NCBI GenBank assembly: GCA_963281155.1
Contig: CAUJLY010000002.1
Span: 6,510,001 to 6,574,000 of the forward strand
DNA from: Rhabditophanes sp. KR3021
Lineage: Eukaryota; Nematoda; Chromadorea; Rhabditida; Alloionematidae
Reading direction: 5' to 3'
Length of the DNA stretch: 64,000 nucleotides
A program made the position numbers and the translations under genes. Shown here in pieces: positions 10,634 to 23,265 of the stretch (position 1 is its first letter; every line of letters starts with the position of its first letter). The notes beneath the pieces are model-generated. The model saw only the letters and a list, made by a program, of their open reading frames with translations, had not been told where the DNA came from and ran no database searches.

Positions 10634-13070
10634 TTATCTTATGATTTTCCAAGATTTCTTAGCCTTAATACAAATTTCATTTTTCCAATGCATAGTTGGT
10701 CTTGAAATCAAACTTAATCTCTTTCTTTTCGATAACAAATAAGTAAATGATGTCGAACCATCATGGTAAGCAAATCCGTCAGCAACATGCACCAACGAAG
10801 TATCTTTACTTTCAACAGCCATGTTTTTAATCAACGGTACCACTTCCACTTTCAAACTAAACAACTTCGGATCCAACAAATTGTTTATCGTAATTTTATT
10901 TTGAGAATTAGAATCATTTCTCATGTTTCCATAAACATTTGAAACACTAAATTGGAATAAAGAGGTCTTTGGACTATGCTTGGCCAACAAATCAAATAAT
11001 TCACTCAACCCAACAGTTGCTTTAATTTTTTGATCAAATTGTGGTTTTATTAAGTATTTGACATTTCCCTTTGCTCTAAATAAACAATCGACGTAAGCTA
11101 ATTGTTGGAATCTATAGTTTGACAAATAATTTGGATTACTAAAAGAATGGTTTTTAAATCTATATGGCAAATCACCCCATGAAATTATTTCGATATTTAC
11201 TTTGAAATTGGCTTTTAATGAACTTAGAATTTCAAGCATTGTTTCATTTGTTGAATGGTAGTAGACATAGAATTTGGTTACTTGGTTCATTGTCCAGTAG
11301 TTGATTGTGTTTATGAAACGGCCGGCATTCACGAAATTGGTTAGAATAGGCAGGCAAACTCCTAAGGTATGTTTTATTTTCTTATTGCCTATTACTGTGA
11401 TGCGTCTGCTTAATTTTCTTTTTAGTTTTAGTTTCTTGAATTGCCTGTCATTTACTTCTGCTATAAAGCTACTATACTTAGTTTTGTAATTAGTTTCTCG
11501 TTTGACCTTCGCGATTTTATATATCTTACCGCTAAATTTAGGTTTCTTAATGTCGTCATGAGCAACAAATAGGATATTGTAAATTTTGTTCTTAATGTCT
11601 CTGAACACTGACTTGACATAATAATTTTTATCCAGCACTGGTTCATAGTCATTCTTAACAATTTTGGAAAAGTACGAAGAATTATGTTCACCCTCTGTTT
11701 GATAAATAATTTTCCACAGTTCTTCTCTAAACTCAGTTAAAGGTTTATATAATTGGGTATTGTAATTCCAAGCCTTGTAAAAATCACGTCTTTTACATAA
11801 GTTCATATCCAACTTATCTCCCTTAATGGGACTAATCCACGTTTTAAAGCCATTAATTTTATTACTCATTTTAGTCGACTTCATTCCATGCAAAAATACA
11901 TCATCCTTCGTCCACCTCGATCCCGTATCATAAATATCTCTAAACAAAGTTATAGATTACAATTAAGATATTTCATTTGAAATTTACCTAACCCAACTTT
12001 TGCCAGGAACTCTCCTCGTAATTCTGACCTCACCCTTTAATCCCACATTAACTCTACTTCTATCCTTATTTTGCTTTCCAACCTTATACAACAAACTATT
12101 AACACAAATACACATCTTCCTAAACCCTGCCCAATCAACTAATTTACTATAGGAGTCATCACACTTATCTTTGTGATGGACAAATTTATCGGGAACATAT
12201 CTGTCCATCAGCATTTTCATCAAAGCTCCATTGTCAGAACCATGGAATGATGTAGGTTCTTTGTAGAAATAATCTGCCCAGTCTAGGAGAAAACGACGCC
12301 CATAAATTGAGTTTCTGATGATATAGGAGTATGCACCGATTTCATTGATTTGGAAGCGCTGTGACAAGATGATGTGTTCATTGGGCAAGGGTAGGAAAGG
12401 CTCTAGTTTTTGGAAGGGATTTATGAGGCCGATGTCGGCATCTAAGATCATGGCGTATTTTAGAGTCTTTTGGTATTCGTAAAGGTAGTGATAGACGGCG
12501 CAATGTCGAGCGTAGAAGAAGTCATCCTGAGGGCAGAGAATAGATAAAGTTGGAGTTGATTCAAAGTCAATTAATTGGAAATCGTAGCCATAATGAGTAG
12601 CATAGCATTGTAATGTTTGTAAGGCCAATGTGTATAATTTGATGTCGTTTCTATTTTCTATCACAACTATGATAGATATTTCTTTTGGTTTGATTGGGCC
12701 TTTGTAATCGTCAGCCTATAAATTAACAAACAAACTCATGCACATTTAAATTTACCCAATTCCGCAGCTGATCATGAATAAAATTTAACTGATTAATACG
12801 TTTGAGTTGTTTTTCTTTGACAATAACTTTTTTAGTAGGAATCTTTACTCGCGGAGTGGCAATATTCTTGAAAATAGCTTTTTTAGGAACAATCTTCACT
12901 TGCGTAGTGGTAATATTCTTCAAAATAACTTTTCTAGGAGCTGTAGTAATTTTATTAGCAATAACAATTTTGTTGGGCACATTGATTTTATTAGTACTCC
13001 TGTCAATACTATTCTTTCCCTCAATAAATATGAACAACAAAATGAAGAAATGGAAATAAATAAAGTTCAT
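10634..13070 (-). CDS. DUF273 + GT92 (DUF23) two-domain glycosyltransferase-like protein
   Basis: Three exons (13070-12756, 12715-11988, 11939-10634) join in phase to 782 residues; the introns are only 40 and 48 bp. The N-terminus is a signal or anchor (MNFIYFHFFILLFIFIEG) and a stem with three imperfect repeats of the type PKKAIFKNIATPRVKI. Residues about 115-340 form a nematode DUF273 domain: FYARHCAVYHYL, ILDADIGLINP (DxD-type metal site) and FHGSDNGALM. The C-terminal half from about residue 530 resembles GT92/DUF23 (LGVCLPILTNFVNAG, VTKFYVYYHS, PTMHWKNEI). Its usual acidic motif is weak (LIKPQFDQKI), so the second domain may be inactive or substrate-binding. Golgi type II location is inferred. 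The fusion is supported by clean splice junctions but should be checked by cDNA. Confidence 0.8.
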
Positions 13071-13656
13071 GGATAATCAATCAAATAAAAGATGTCTATA
13101 TTTGATGGATGTAATTATAATTCCGTAGAGTGATGTTATAAAAAACCTTTTCAATTGAAGGCCCACACTATTTAATAAAAAAGAGATTTCATGAACTTGA
13201 ATAATAATTTAGTTGTTAATAATTCACAAAATTAAGCTTATCGTTTAATTGAATCTTTATTGTAAAAAAATTAAGCGTTTCGCGGAACTTGTCTTTTTCT
13301 GTATTGTTTGCAAATTATTTGATTTTGATAAATTAACGCAAACGAGTTTGGTTAATTTTTGTACAAGAGTTATTATTAAAAAATTATCTTGATTGTGTAG
13401 TCAGAGATATTTTTACATGCAAAGTCCTTATTAGAGATCTCTTCAAAATTTGCAACCAGCCATAACAATTTATGATAGTAATAGGTATTTAAAGTTTTTA
13501 CACTTTTAATAATAAACCATTCAAAGAAATACACATCCCAAAATAACAATTTATCGGAAACAACAATGTGCTTAACATTCATTTTTAAACAAGAAAAATC
13601 AACAACAACATTTAATATAAGGCAATTTAATCAAAAAAACAACAGCAAAATGAATA
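13071..13656. other. Intergenic between the glycosyltransferase and TRM6 genes
   Basis: AT-rich. A 68-codon minus frame at 13376-13582 has no splice or family support and is not called. The left part must contain the promoter of the glycosyltransferase gene. Confidence 0.35.
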
Positions 13657-14953
13657 TCAAAGATCTTTCTTTGTCTTGATAGCACTGATGATGAAACCAC
13701 CAGTGATACTTTGCATCATTAAGGGATGGCAACGTCCATCCAGAATTTGATGGACACGATAGAAACTATCAACAATATTTACATTTATTGCTCCAGCATC
13801 GCGCAACCATTTGTAGACGTGAATTACGTGTTGAATGTTGGGAGTGTAGATGACGAGAGTTCCTGAGTAAGCTAAAGCTGACCAAGACTTTTCTAATATA
13901 TCGATGGGATTGACGCTTCTTGTTGCGCACAGGATTGAATCAAAATATCTAGTTCCTTCGGGATCTTGATTCAACAAACATTCGAGTGCCACTTTTTCAC
14001 GCACTATTCTGTCATTTCTGCGGCTCTTAACCTCGTCGTTGACATCTTTTTTGTCATCGTCAACAACGAGTTGGCAAGACTTTTTAATCAACGAACTAAC
14101 GCTGATTGTGTATAAGACATCCATTTGTTCCTTTGTATAATCCATCGCTTGAAGGCAAGGAACACCTTGTAAATTTCTTCCTCTATGCAAGGCTACACAA
14201 GTCCCTTGCCCACTTCAATCTTTCCACCACAGATGAAAACAAAAGACCCAATAATTGTTCAAAGACAAAAACTTTTGATCCGTGTCTAATTCCACACAAA
14301 GCAAGCATATGTCCTAATTGATCCAAGCGCATGTGAGCAATACGGTCAGGATCACGTTTGTAGTAAGATTCAGTAATTAGGCGGATCGTTGGTTTGAGGA
14401 TGAGGACACGGTCTTGGTAGCGTTGCGTCTTCTTGCGAACGTACTTGTCCTTGGCATGGGTAGTGCGTTCGTTGAAACAAGCGTTGCCGGACACCAGATG
14501 GGACACCAAGTCCATCGCATTCGCTCCTTCTTGTCTCAGAATGCCTATTTCGACATGTGTTAACTTCTGTCTCTTTTGAGAAGCATTCTTTTCTAAACCA
14601 TCTTCCGCATACTCCTCCTCTGGAAGGGGTCTTTTTAATTCGTTTTTCATTCTATCAATGTCTGTGTGTCTCATTTCTAAAAAATATAATTAATCAACTC
14701 AAAATCATAAAAGCCTACCAATATCACCAGTCCCATCCTGCTCCAACAAAGTCTCAGTCCGCACCTTCGAACATCTCCCCTGGGCAACCTCAAACAAACC
14801 ATGACTATATCCAAAAACACTGTCAGCCTCAAACCTTAACTTCTCAATCAGAATCTTATTTTTCTTAAACAATTTCTGGAGTCTGACATGTTCTCCTGCA
14901 ATTTTTTGAATTATCACAAAATCTCCATCCTTAATTAAGTGAGGTTGGTCCAT
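13657..14953 (-). CDS. TRMT6: TRM6, non-catalytic subunit of tRNA m1A58 methyltransferase (frame break)
   Basis: Binds tRNA and pairs with TRM61 to make N1-methyladenosine at position 58, essential for initiator tRNA stability (family knowledge). Exon 1 is 14953-14719, exon 2 is 14676-13657, with a 42-bp intron in matching phase. Diagnostic blocks in order: IKDGDFVIIQK, VFGYSHGLFEV, SQKLTHVEI-like QKRQKLTHVEIG, THAKDKYVRKKTQRY, HMRLDQLGHMLALCG. The frame is broken once, at about 14212, where one extra base separates SSVVERLK from a continuation aligning as GQGTCVALHRGRN. The second frame then runs to the stop with the expected C-terminal domain (HPLMMQSITGGFIIS). Total is about 416 residues after allowing the shift. 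The shift could be an assembly error or true decay. Confidence 0.85.
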
Positions 14954-15171
14954 AGTAGAGTTACTTTCTTGATAAAAATTAGCTTTTAAATAAAAAGTTT
15001 AAAAGCGAAGATGGTGTTTTATTTAAAGTTTTTGTCCAAGACGTACCTTCCCAATGTTTGTAGTTGGGTGCGTCTTGAGTGGATTCAGATTTGGTGACAA
15101 AATTTGTGTTGCAGTAGGTTGTATTTCGAGTTTAGTCCATTTTAATTGGGAATCTGCAGAAAGTGGCTCCG
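14954..15171. promoter_or_regulatory. Shared 218-bp divergent promoter of TRM6 and primase
   Basis: The start codons of two housekeeping nuclear genes face away from each other across only 218 bp, so promoter elements must be shared or interleaved. An AG acceptor-like TCTGCAG at about 15154-15160 may be the trans-splice site of the primase transcript. No TATA box recognised. Confidence 0.5.
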
Positions 15172-16373
15172 ATGACTGAGAACATAAGACCCTTCGACAA
15201 CGAGTTGTTGCCTCATTACCTAAACGGGTACTACAAGTCTCTCTTTCCTTTTGAAAGTTATATCAAATGGCTATCCTATGGCAAGGGTACGTTTAACTTA
15301 CCATTGAAACAGCTAATAATTTCCTTTTAGATCCAAAGGAATCCTTCGGCCATCGCGAATTTGTGTTTATCCTAAAAGATGGCATTCACATCCGTTACAA
15401 ATGCTATGACAACCCGGAAGAATTCACGAAAGAACTCCGTTCAACGGCGCCTGAGAAGTTGGATCTGGGACCAGTGTACAATCATCGGCCCAAATTCCAC
15501 AAAACAGTGGTTAACTTTGCTCCTGTTGAAAGGGAGTTCGTGATGGATATCGACATGACGGATTATGATGATGTGAGGACGTGTTGTAAAGATGCGAATG
15601 TTTGTAATAAATGCTGGAAGTTCATCGTGGTGGCAATTGAAGTATTGGACCACACAATGAGGAGTACGTTTGGGTTTGGTAAACTCCTGTGGGTGTTTTC
15701 GGGGAGAAGAGGAGTGCATTGCTGGGTTGCAGACGAAAAGGCCAGGAAACTGAGCAACTCTGCCCGTTCGGCAATCATTTCCTTCTTAGGTATCAATTCC
15801 AAAGAAAACCTAAAGACCATTCACACTGCTGGCAACAAGGACCCATTCACAGAAGAGGCCTTCAGAAAGATGCTGGAAAGCCCTACTTTCAATAAGATGG
15901 TCTTTGAACAAGGCTGGCTAGAAGATGAAGCGAAGTTTCTCAAAGACAACTTTAATCCTACCACTGCTCAAAAACTCAAAGCGGGATTCGCCGTGCTAAA
16001 GACAGCTCAATCTAAATGGTCAATGTTGAAAGACTACTACTTTGGAAATGAAACTTCTCCCTACATTCTGACTGTTATTGGCGGCTTACGAAAATTCGTC
16101 ATCAAAACAGCTTTTCCTCGACTTGATGAGCGTGTATCTGTGTCGATGAATCACTTGTTAAAATCGCCTTTTTGTATTCACCCGAAGACAGGAAATGTTG
16201 CGGTGCCCATTGACGTTCACAATCTTGCGGGGATGAAGGTAGAGGACTTTCCACGGATTGATGATCTGCTTAGGGAATTGCAAGTAGCTAAATCTGATGG
16301 TAATGCTACAAAATACAATTCATCGCTCCAGCCCTACATCTCATTATTTGATAAATTTGTCTCCAATCTATGA
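15172..16373 (+). CDS. PRIM1: DNA primase small (catalytic) subunit, PRIM1
   Basis: Catalytic subunit of polymerase-alpha primase that makes the RNA primer at origins and Okazaki starts. Two exons (15172-15286, 15331-16373) with a 44-bp intron give 385 residues. The signature is the active-site triad: the DxD of FVMDIDMTDYDD and the third Asp in FPRLDERVS. Also visible are the zinc-binding CCKDANVCNKC, the SGRRGVHCWV block, LLKSPFCIHPKTG and the C-terminal LQPYISLFDKFV. Length is somewhat short of human (420) because the C-terminal tail is shorter. Start chosen from MTENIRPFDNELLPHYL, which matches the family N-terminus. Divergent from TRM6. Confidence 0.95.
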
Positions 16374-17012
16374 AACTGGCAACAACTCTTTTTAATTATC
16401 ACTTTTATTAGTAAATAAAAACTTTCTACTACTTTCTTTGTTATCTCTTTAATGTAGACAATCATACTATATTGTTTAATCGTTAAATATACATTGATCT
16501 ACACGTTCTATTTATGCACAAAGTACGCTCATTTCTTTCTGTTGATGCTACCATACACAATTTATGTATATGTGTCAATTTTTGTAAGTCAATATTGTTG
16601 CATTTTAACCAATATATATCATCACAAAAAGTGTTTATCATCAAAAAATATATTTCACCAAATAACCTTCCCAATATTAAAGAAAGTGTCATTTTGGATC
16701 AGTTGATTCTATTTGTATTCTAAAGGTACCAACTTCCTTACCTTTTTAATGCTTGCAACGATCAAATGTAAGGTATCAGTGCGTCTTTCAGATCAATTTG
16801 ACCATTTATGTGACACCACAGCTTTTGCGATCTTTATATTTAGTTGTGGTTAAGTTTTATCAATTACCTTTGCCTGACAAACATTTTTTGCTTATACGAG
16901 AAGAAAATAGATTGTTAATGACACTCGACTTTTCTTGGGTTGCGTGTTGACGATGTTTGTGGATTGAATTAGGGTATTTTTATAAAATCAATTTCTTTTC
17001 AGATATATTAAC
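16374..17012. other. Intergenic upstream of aldolase
   Basis: Two short plus-strand frames (16494-16723, 16753-16950) show no splice or homology support. A tract ending TTCTTTTCAG at about 16992-17001, 11 nt before the aldolase ATG, looks like a trans-splice or 5' UTR splice acceptor. Confidence 0.45.
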
Positions 17013-18143
17013 ATGTCTACTTCTTATCTTACCACTGCTCAAGAAGACGAGCTTAGAGCAATTGCCCAAGCTATTGTGGCTCCAGGAAAAGGTAATTTAA
17101 AAATAGAATGTTGACTTAAATTTAAATTTAAAGGAATCTTGGCGGCCGACGAATCCAACCCATCTATGGCCAAAAGACTAGAGTCGATTGGAGTTGAAAG
17201 TACCGAAGAAAACAGAAGAGTCTACAGGCAAATGCTATTTACCGCTGATCCTGAATTAGACCAATACATCTCCGGAGTAATTCTGTTTGACGAAACTTTC
17301 TACCAAAAAACCGATGACGGCACTTCATTCGTTCAACATTTAAAGAAAAGAGGAATCGCTGCTGGAATCAAACTAGACAAAGGTGTAGTCCCCATTTCCG
17401 GAACTGAAGGGGAATCGACTACCCAGGGATTAGATTGTTTGAATGAAAGATGTGCTCAATACAAGAAAGACGGCGCCCAATTTGCTAAATGGAGATGTGT
17501 TCACAAAATTTCAGGAACTACACCTTCCCATGTTGCTCTGACCGAGATTGCTGGAAACTTGGCCAGATATGCTTCTATCTGCCAACAAAATGGTCTAGTA
17601 CCAATCGTTGAGCCAGAAATTTTGATTGACGGCGAACATTGCATTAAGAGATGCCAAAAAGTTACTGAAACTGTTCTAGCTTACACTTACAAAGCTTTGA
17701 GTGACCACCATGTCTTCCTTGAAGGAACTCTCCTCAAGCCAAACATGGTAACAGCCGGAAACTCCTACAAAGGAACCAAGCCCACTCCAGCTGAGGTTGC
17801 AAAAGCAACTGTCACTGCCTTCCAAAGAACTGTCCCCGTTGCAGTGCCCGGCATTTGCTTTTTGTCTGGAGGTCAATCTGAAACTGATGCTACCGAGCAC
17901 CTCAACGCTATCAATGCTTTCAAAGGAATTAAGCCATGGGCTCTTACTTTCTCGTACGGAAGAGCTCTTCAAGCTTCTGTTCTCAAGACATGGGCAGGAA
18001 AGGCCGAAAATATCGGGCAAGCCAAGGCCGTTCTTCTCAAAAGAGCAAAGATGAATTCTCTTGCCGTCAAAGGCCAGTATACCGGTGAAGATGGGAAAGG
18101 AGCTGGTGGTGAATCTTTGTACGAAGCCAACCGAGTTTACTAA
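17013..18143 (+). CDS. aldo: Fructose-bisphosphate aldolase, class I
   Basis: Glycolytic and gluconeogenic enzyme cleaving fructose 1,6-bisphosphate to DHAP and glyceraldehyde 3-phosphate in the cytosol. Exon 1 17013-17091, exon 2 17134-18143, 42-bp intron, 362 residues, the exact family size. Key residues visible: GILAADES near the N-terminus, [11 protein letters not shown], the catalytic block PIVEPEIL, the Schiff-base Lys in [12 protein letters not shown], the FLSGGQSE phosphate loop, and a C-terminal Tyr (ANRVY) required for activity. Codon choice looks more C-rich at third positions than the neighbouring genes, consistent with high expression. Whether it corresponds to C. elegans aldo-1 or aldo-2 cannot be decided. 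Confidence 0.96.
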
Positions 18144-19014
18144 AAAATGTCTAAATTTGTGTTAAATAGAATAAATTTGTGTCTCCATAACCTTTGATCC
18201 GTCTAAACCAAATTAAACAAAATATTTGTGCAAAAATGCAAAAAAGACAAGGTTAAAAAATACCCACCTACCTAACCATACAACAATAAATTACCCACAA
18301 AATGACAAGAATACCATCATATTTACCTGATCACAGTACAATTAGCACCCTTAATTGTAGTATCATATTTACCATCTGTGATCAAAGAGATGCCCTTGCC
18401 TTCATAATAAAAAGTTAATCACAAGGCCTGGTTAGGAATACACACACCACAGATAAAAATACGTACGCATAAATATAGATATAAATGCATTTCATTGAAA
18501 TAATTATTATCAAAGTAACAGGAAAAAGAAGTCACTTGGAAGGGAAAGAAAGTACCTGAGAGTATCTTCAACAAGCTGACATGTGTGTTGCACGTTTCAT
18601 GTTAATTCGGATGGATGATCACCAAACAATGCAATCTTTTGATACAAATATCTTCTAATCTTTCCCAACTTTCTCCTTTCCTACCATTGTTTGTAGTGAG
18701 AAGGCAAAGCTGTAAACTCTTACAATCCTTAATTACTACCATTTAAAGTTGTGGTAATATCATTTTGTTAAACAATCATTGACACAGGAATAGGTGATTT
18801 ATTTATTATATGATGGTAATTAAAGTAAGTTACATTTTATATGATGATGGTATGTAAATAGTAAAGGAGAGGATGGTCAGGAAGAAGTGTGATGCAAGGT
18901 ATGTTTGTCTATATAAGGAAATGTAGTTGTCTTTTATAATTAGATTAAGTTAGCAAGATACACGTCAAAGTGTTTGGTAACTTTTGGCAAGTTTTATAAG
19001 TAATACGAGTTAAG
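18144..19014. other. Intergenic, promoter of tryptophan dioxygenase
   Basis: 870 bp with no coding frame. It holds an ATAATAAAAAG motif near 18405 and many TATATA-like tracts, none convincing. A short minus frame overlapping 18994-19209 is antisense to exon 1 of the next gene and is rejected. Confidence 0.35.
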
Positions 19015-20944
<1,930 letters not shown>

Positions 20945-21033
20945 CTGAAAATTTTGTTTGTTGTTTCCAATAAAAGTGTTAATCTTTTCCCTTTGATTAA
21001 GTATTAAATATCTATACGCAAATTAGTTATAAA

Positions 21034-21381
21034 ATGTATATTACAAATTTGAGTGTCTCAATTGCAAAAGGAGTGTTGTTGACTACACGACTCTTTCTTT
21101 GGCTGAATTGTGATGATGTTAACTTTTATGCTGGTGCCTCTGGGAGTTTAAAAGTAAGATTAAGAGGTCATGCCAGTGAAAGCAAACGTCACATTTCAAG
21201 ATTCATCCCATTCAAGCAAAAAGAGGACGGATGTAGAAGTATTTGGAGGGAAAGAAGAACTGTTGTTGCTTTATGGCTTGAGGATCTCCATATCAAGTAT
21301 GGCTTGGAATATGCAATGATGTATGATATGATAAATGCTTTAACTAACATTGATTCTGGTCAATCAAAGAATGTGAAGTAA
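21034..21381 (+). pseudogene. GIY-YIG nuclease-like fragment (LEM-3/ANKLE1 type)
   Basis: A 115-codon frame without domain neighbours. The central segment VNFYAGASGSLKVRLRGH looks like the GIY-YIG core (FY-x-G-x2-G plus Arg and His). The later part SIWRERRTVVALWLED and MINALTNIDSGQS matches the C-terminal end of the ANKLE1/LEM-3 class, where an LTN motif closes the nuclease domain. The LEM and ankyrin parts are missing, so this is a fragment, not an intact gene. It lies between tdo-2 and the tdo-2 exon copy. The nested gene at 28282-28881 ends in a clearly related segment (FEYAITTDLQNVLTKIDASG). Family call by eye. Confidence 0.4.
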
Positions 21382-21504
21382 TTAAAACATCCAGAAATTG
21401 TCAAGAAAATTAGTCAAATTGCCATCAAACAAATTTGTGACAAATATCTTCTAATTCTGTTTCTTTTAATTTGTGTCATTTAATAAACTTTAATACTATT
21501 TACC

Positions 21505-21725
21505 ATGTATTAGTTGCTCGACGCATGCTCGAAAACAAGCAAAGGGGCACCGGAGGCAGTAGTGGTTACCTCTACTTCGTAGTATCGTCAGTGACCGTTA
21601 AGGGTCTTCTTAAATCTGTCAAACTTGAGTGCATGGCTGCTTCCCCATTTTTGGATTGCCAACCAAAAAGTTATTCGAAACGTCAACACAACTCTTACAT
21701 CGACCCAAATGATACATTACAATTT
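21505..21725 (+). pseudogene. Decayed duplicate of tdo-2 exon 5
   Basis: Aligns base by base with tdo-2 exon 5 (20706-20944): ACCATGTATT, then GGCACCGGAGGCAGTAGTGG encoding [10 protein letters not shown], then CGTCAGTGACCGTTA, and at the end CACAACTCTTACAT encoding HNSYI. Indels have shifted the frame in the middle (the [12 protein letters not shown] block is scrambled), and about 30 bp before the end are lost. No other tdo-2 exon is present upstream, so this is a partial duplication that cannot make an enzyme. Confidence 0.8.
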
Positions 21726-22095
21726 TGTTCATTTAAAAAATAAAATATTCTGAGTAAAAATGTGATATTATCGACATATGCCGTGTAACTAAAATATAGT
21801 GCTCACATAAACTATGTTTCACCTTATGCTAAAGCTGTTATTAAAGTCCCTGATAAACATCCGTAAAGCCTCAATTGCGCACACTTAGTTTACATCTGTT
21901 CGGGAATTAATGATGCGTTGCCATGGTATCACCTGGCGAGACTACTATTTAAAAAGAAATACATTTTAAACCTGGACACAAACACCAACCTTTAAATGAG
22001 TACTGGGATTTGAGGCTATTTCTATATTAGTCTAATTGGGTAGATATTTTCATATTACTTTCACTGATAATAAAAGGAAACCAGTAAGTGTGACA

Positions 22096-22681
22096 ATGGC
22101 TGAGTGTGAGGAAGCAGAACCTTTTATCAAAGATGCTGAGACTATAATGAAGGAAAGGCAAATTTTAGAAAAGAGGTTGGCGAAGTTGGCTGCTATACAT
22201 CCTGCTAATTTGAATGAATTGCTAAAGACAAAGGATGAATGTGTGACTATTGATAAGGACATCCAAGCTACAATTGAAGACAAAACTTTAGCTTGTATCG
22301 AAAAACAAATGACCGAAGAGATGGTTATTGAGAGCGGAAAAGCACGAGCACAAACATGGGACAATGTTAGTATTTCAGACAAAGTCAAACTAACTTCTCA
22401 ACTAGGAGATCGTCTTGCCAAGGAACCTGATAACACTATCAAACCCTTCTTCCGCGAATTAGGCTTACGTTACATTCATGAGCAACTTACGCGTTATAAA
22501 AAGATCAAAGAACCGTCGGCTATTGAATTAGAAGAAATCACAAGGTTGTCTTTGCTATATGAAAGAAAGGTAAGAATGCTGGTACTTTTTCGTTATCTCC
22601 AAAAAAATTAAATTTTGTTGTTATCTCATCCAAAAAATATTTAAAAATGCTTTACAGCCTATATTTTTGCTTCCCACCTAA
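22096..22681 (+). CDS. Unknown helical, Glu/Lys-rich protein
   Basis: The ATG at 22096 opens 158 codons (to 22569), then a GTAAGA donor. An 88-bp intron ends at TGCTTTACAG, and a seven-codon exon (22658-22681, PIFLLPT then stop) completes a 165-residue protein. The sequence is charged and helical with likely coiled-coil segments (residues about 10-75, e.g. IMKERQILEKRLAKLAA), followed by SISDKVKLTSQLGDRLAKE and LGLRYIHEQLTRYKKIKE. No signal peptide, no membrane segment, one Cys early on. I recognise no family; a partner-binding or structural role is only a guess. The intronless reading would add 14 residues (VRMLVLFRYLQKN), less likely. Confidence 0.5.
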
Positions 22682-23265
22682 CTTCCTTGTCTACTGCCAT
22701 TCGGCATCAATGCTGGCACTCGTTGTTTTTTATGATTTCCGCCATAATGATCGCAATATTCTTGAAATGATCTATATTAATAATTGATAAATAAGTTACA
22801 CAATTGCCAGCAACTTTATTCACTAAACTGAGATAAAAAGAATAACCACCTTTCAAACACCGTCTGGGTTCCCCTTAAAGTTCCTGACACTCGTTTCAAG
22901 CAACATTAGAAGGAAGCCATGCGTTAGTTGTTAGTAGGAAATTAACTTCACATTTCATTAAAATCAACTAGGAGATATAGTTTGTTAATTGACATCCTTC
23001 CTATCTTTCTTGCGCTTATTGGGATGAGCAAAACATTAAATTTAAGATTTTATTGTCATTTTGTTAATTTTAACAATTTGGTGGGAAATAACGAAAAAGT
23101 ACCGAAATGCTGATTAACGACCATGATACAGGTAGAAGAAATGCTGATAAGTGAAGGGATGATATAATAAAAAGTTGCATGATATAAAAGTTAATATAAT
23201 CTTATATAATATTTGTTTGATATGTGAATTAAAGTTTATTTTTTTGTAATGCTGTTGTTTTTTGT
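22682..23265. other. Intergenic, nothing recognised
   Basis: AT-rich sequence between convergent genes, with no frame of note. A poly(A) signal-like TTTATT lies near 23236 on the minus strand, consistent with the 3' end of the next gene. Confidence 0.35.

Noticed and set aside
13376..13582. 68-codon minus-strand frame between the glycosyltransferase and TRM6
   Set aside because: No acceptor or donor partner, no homology that I recognise.
16494..16950. Short plus-strand frames upstream of aldolase
   Set aside because: Low-complexity, hydrophobic, no splice or start context.
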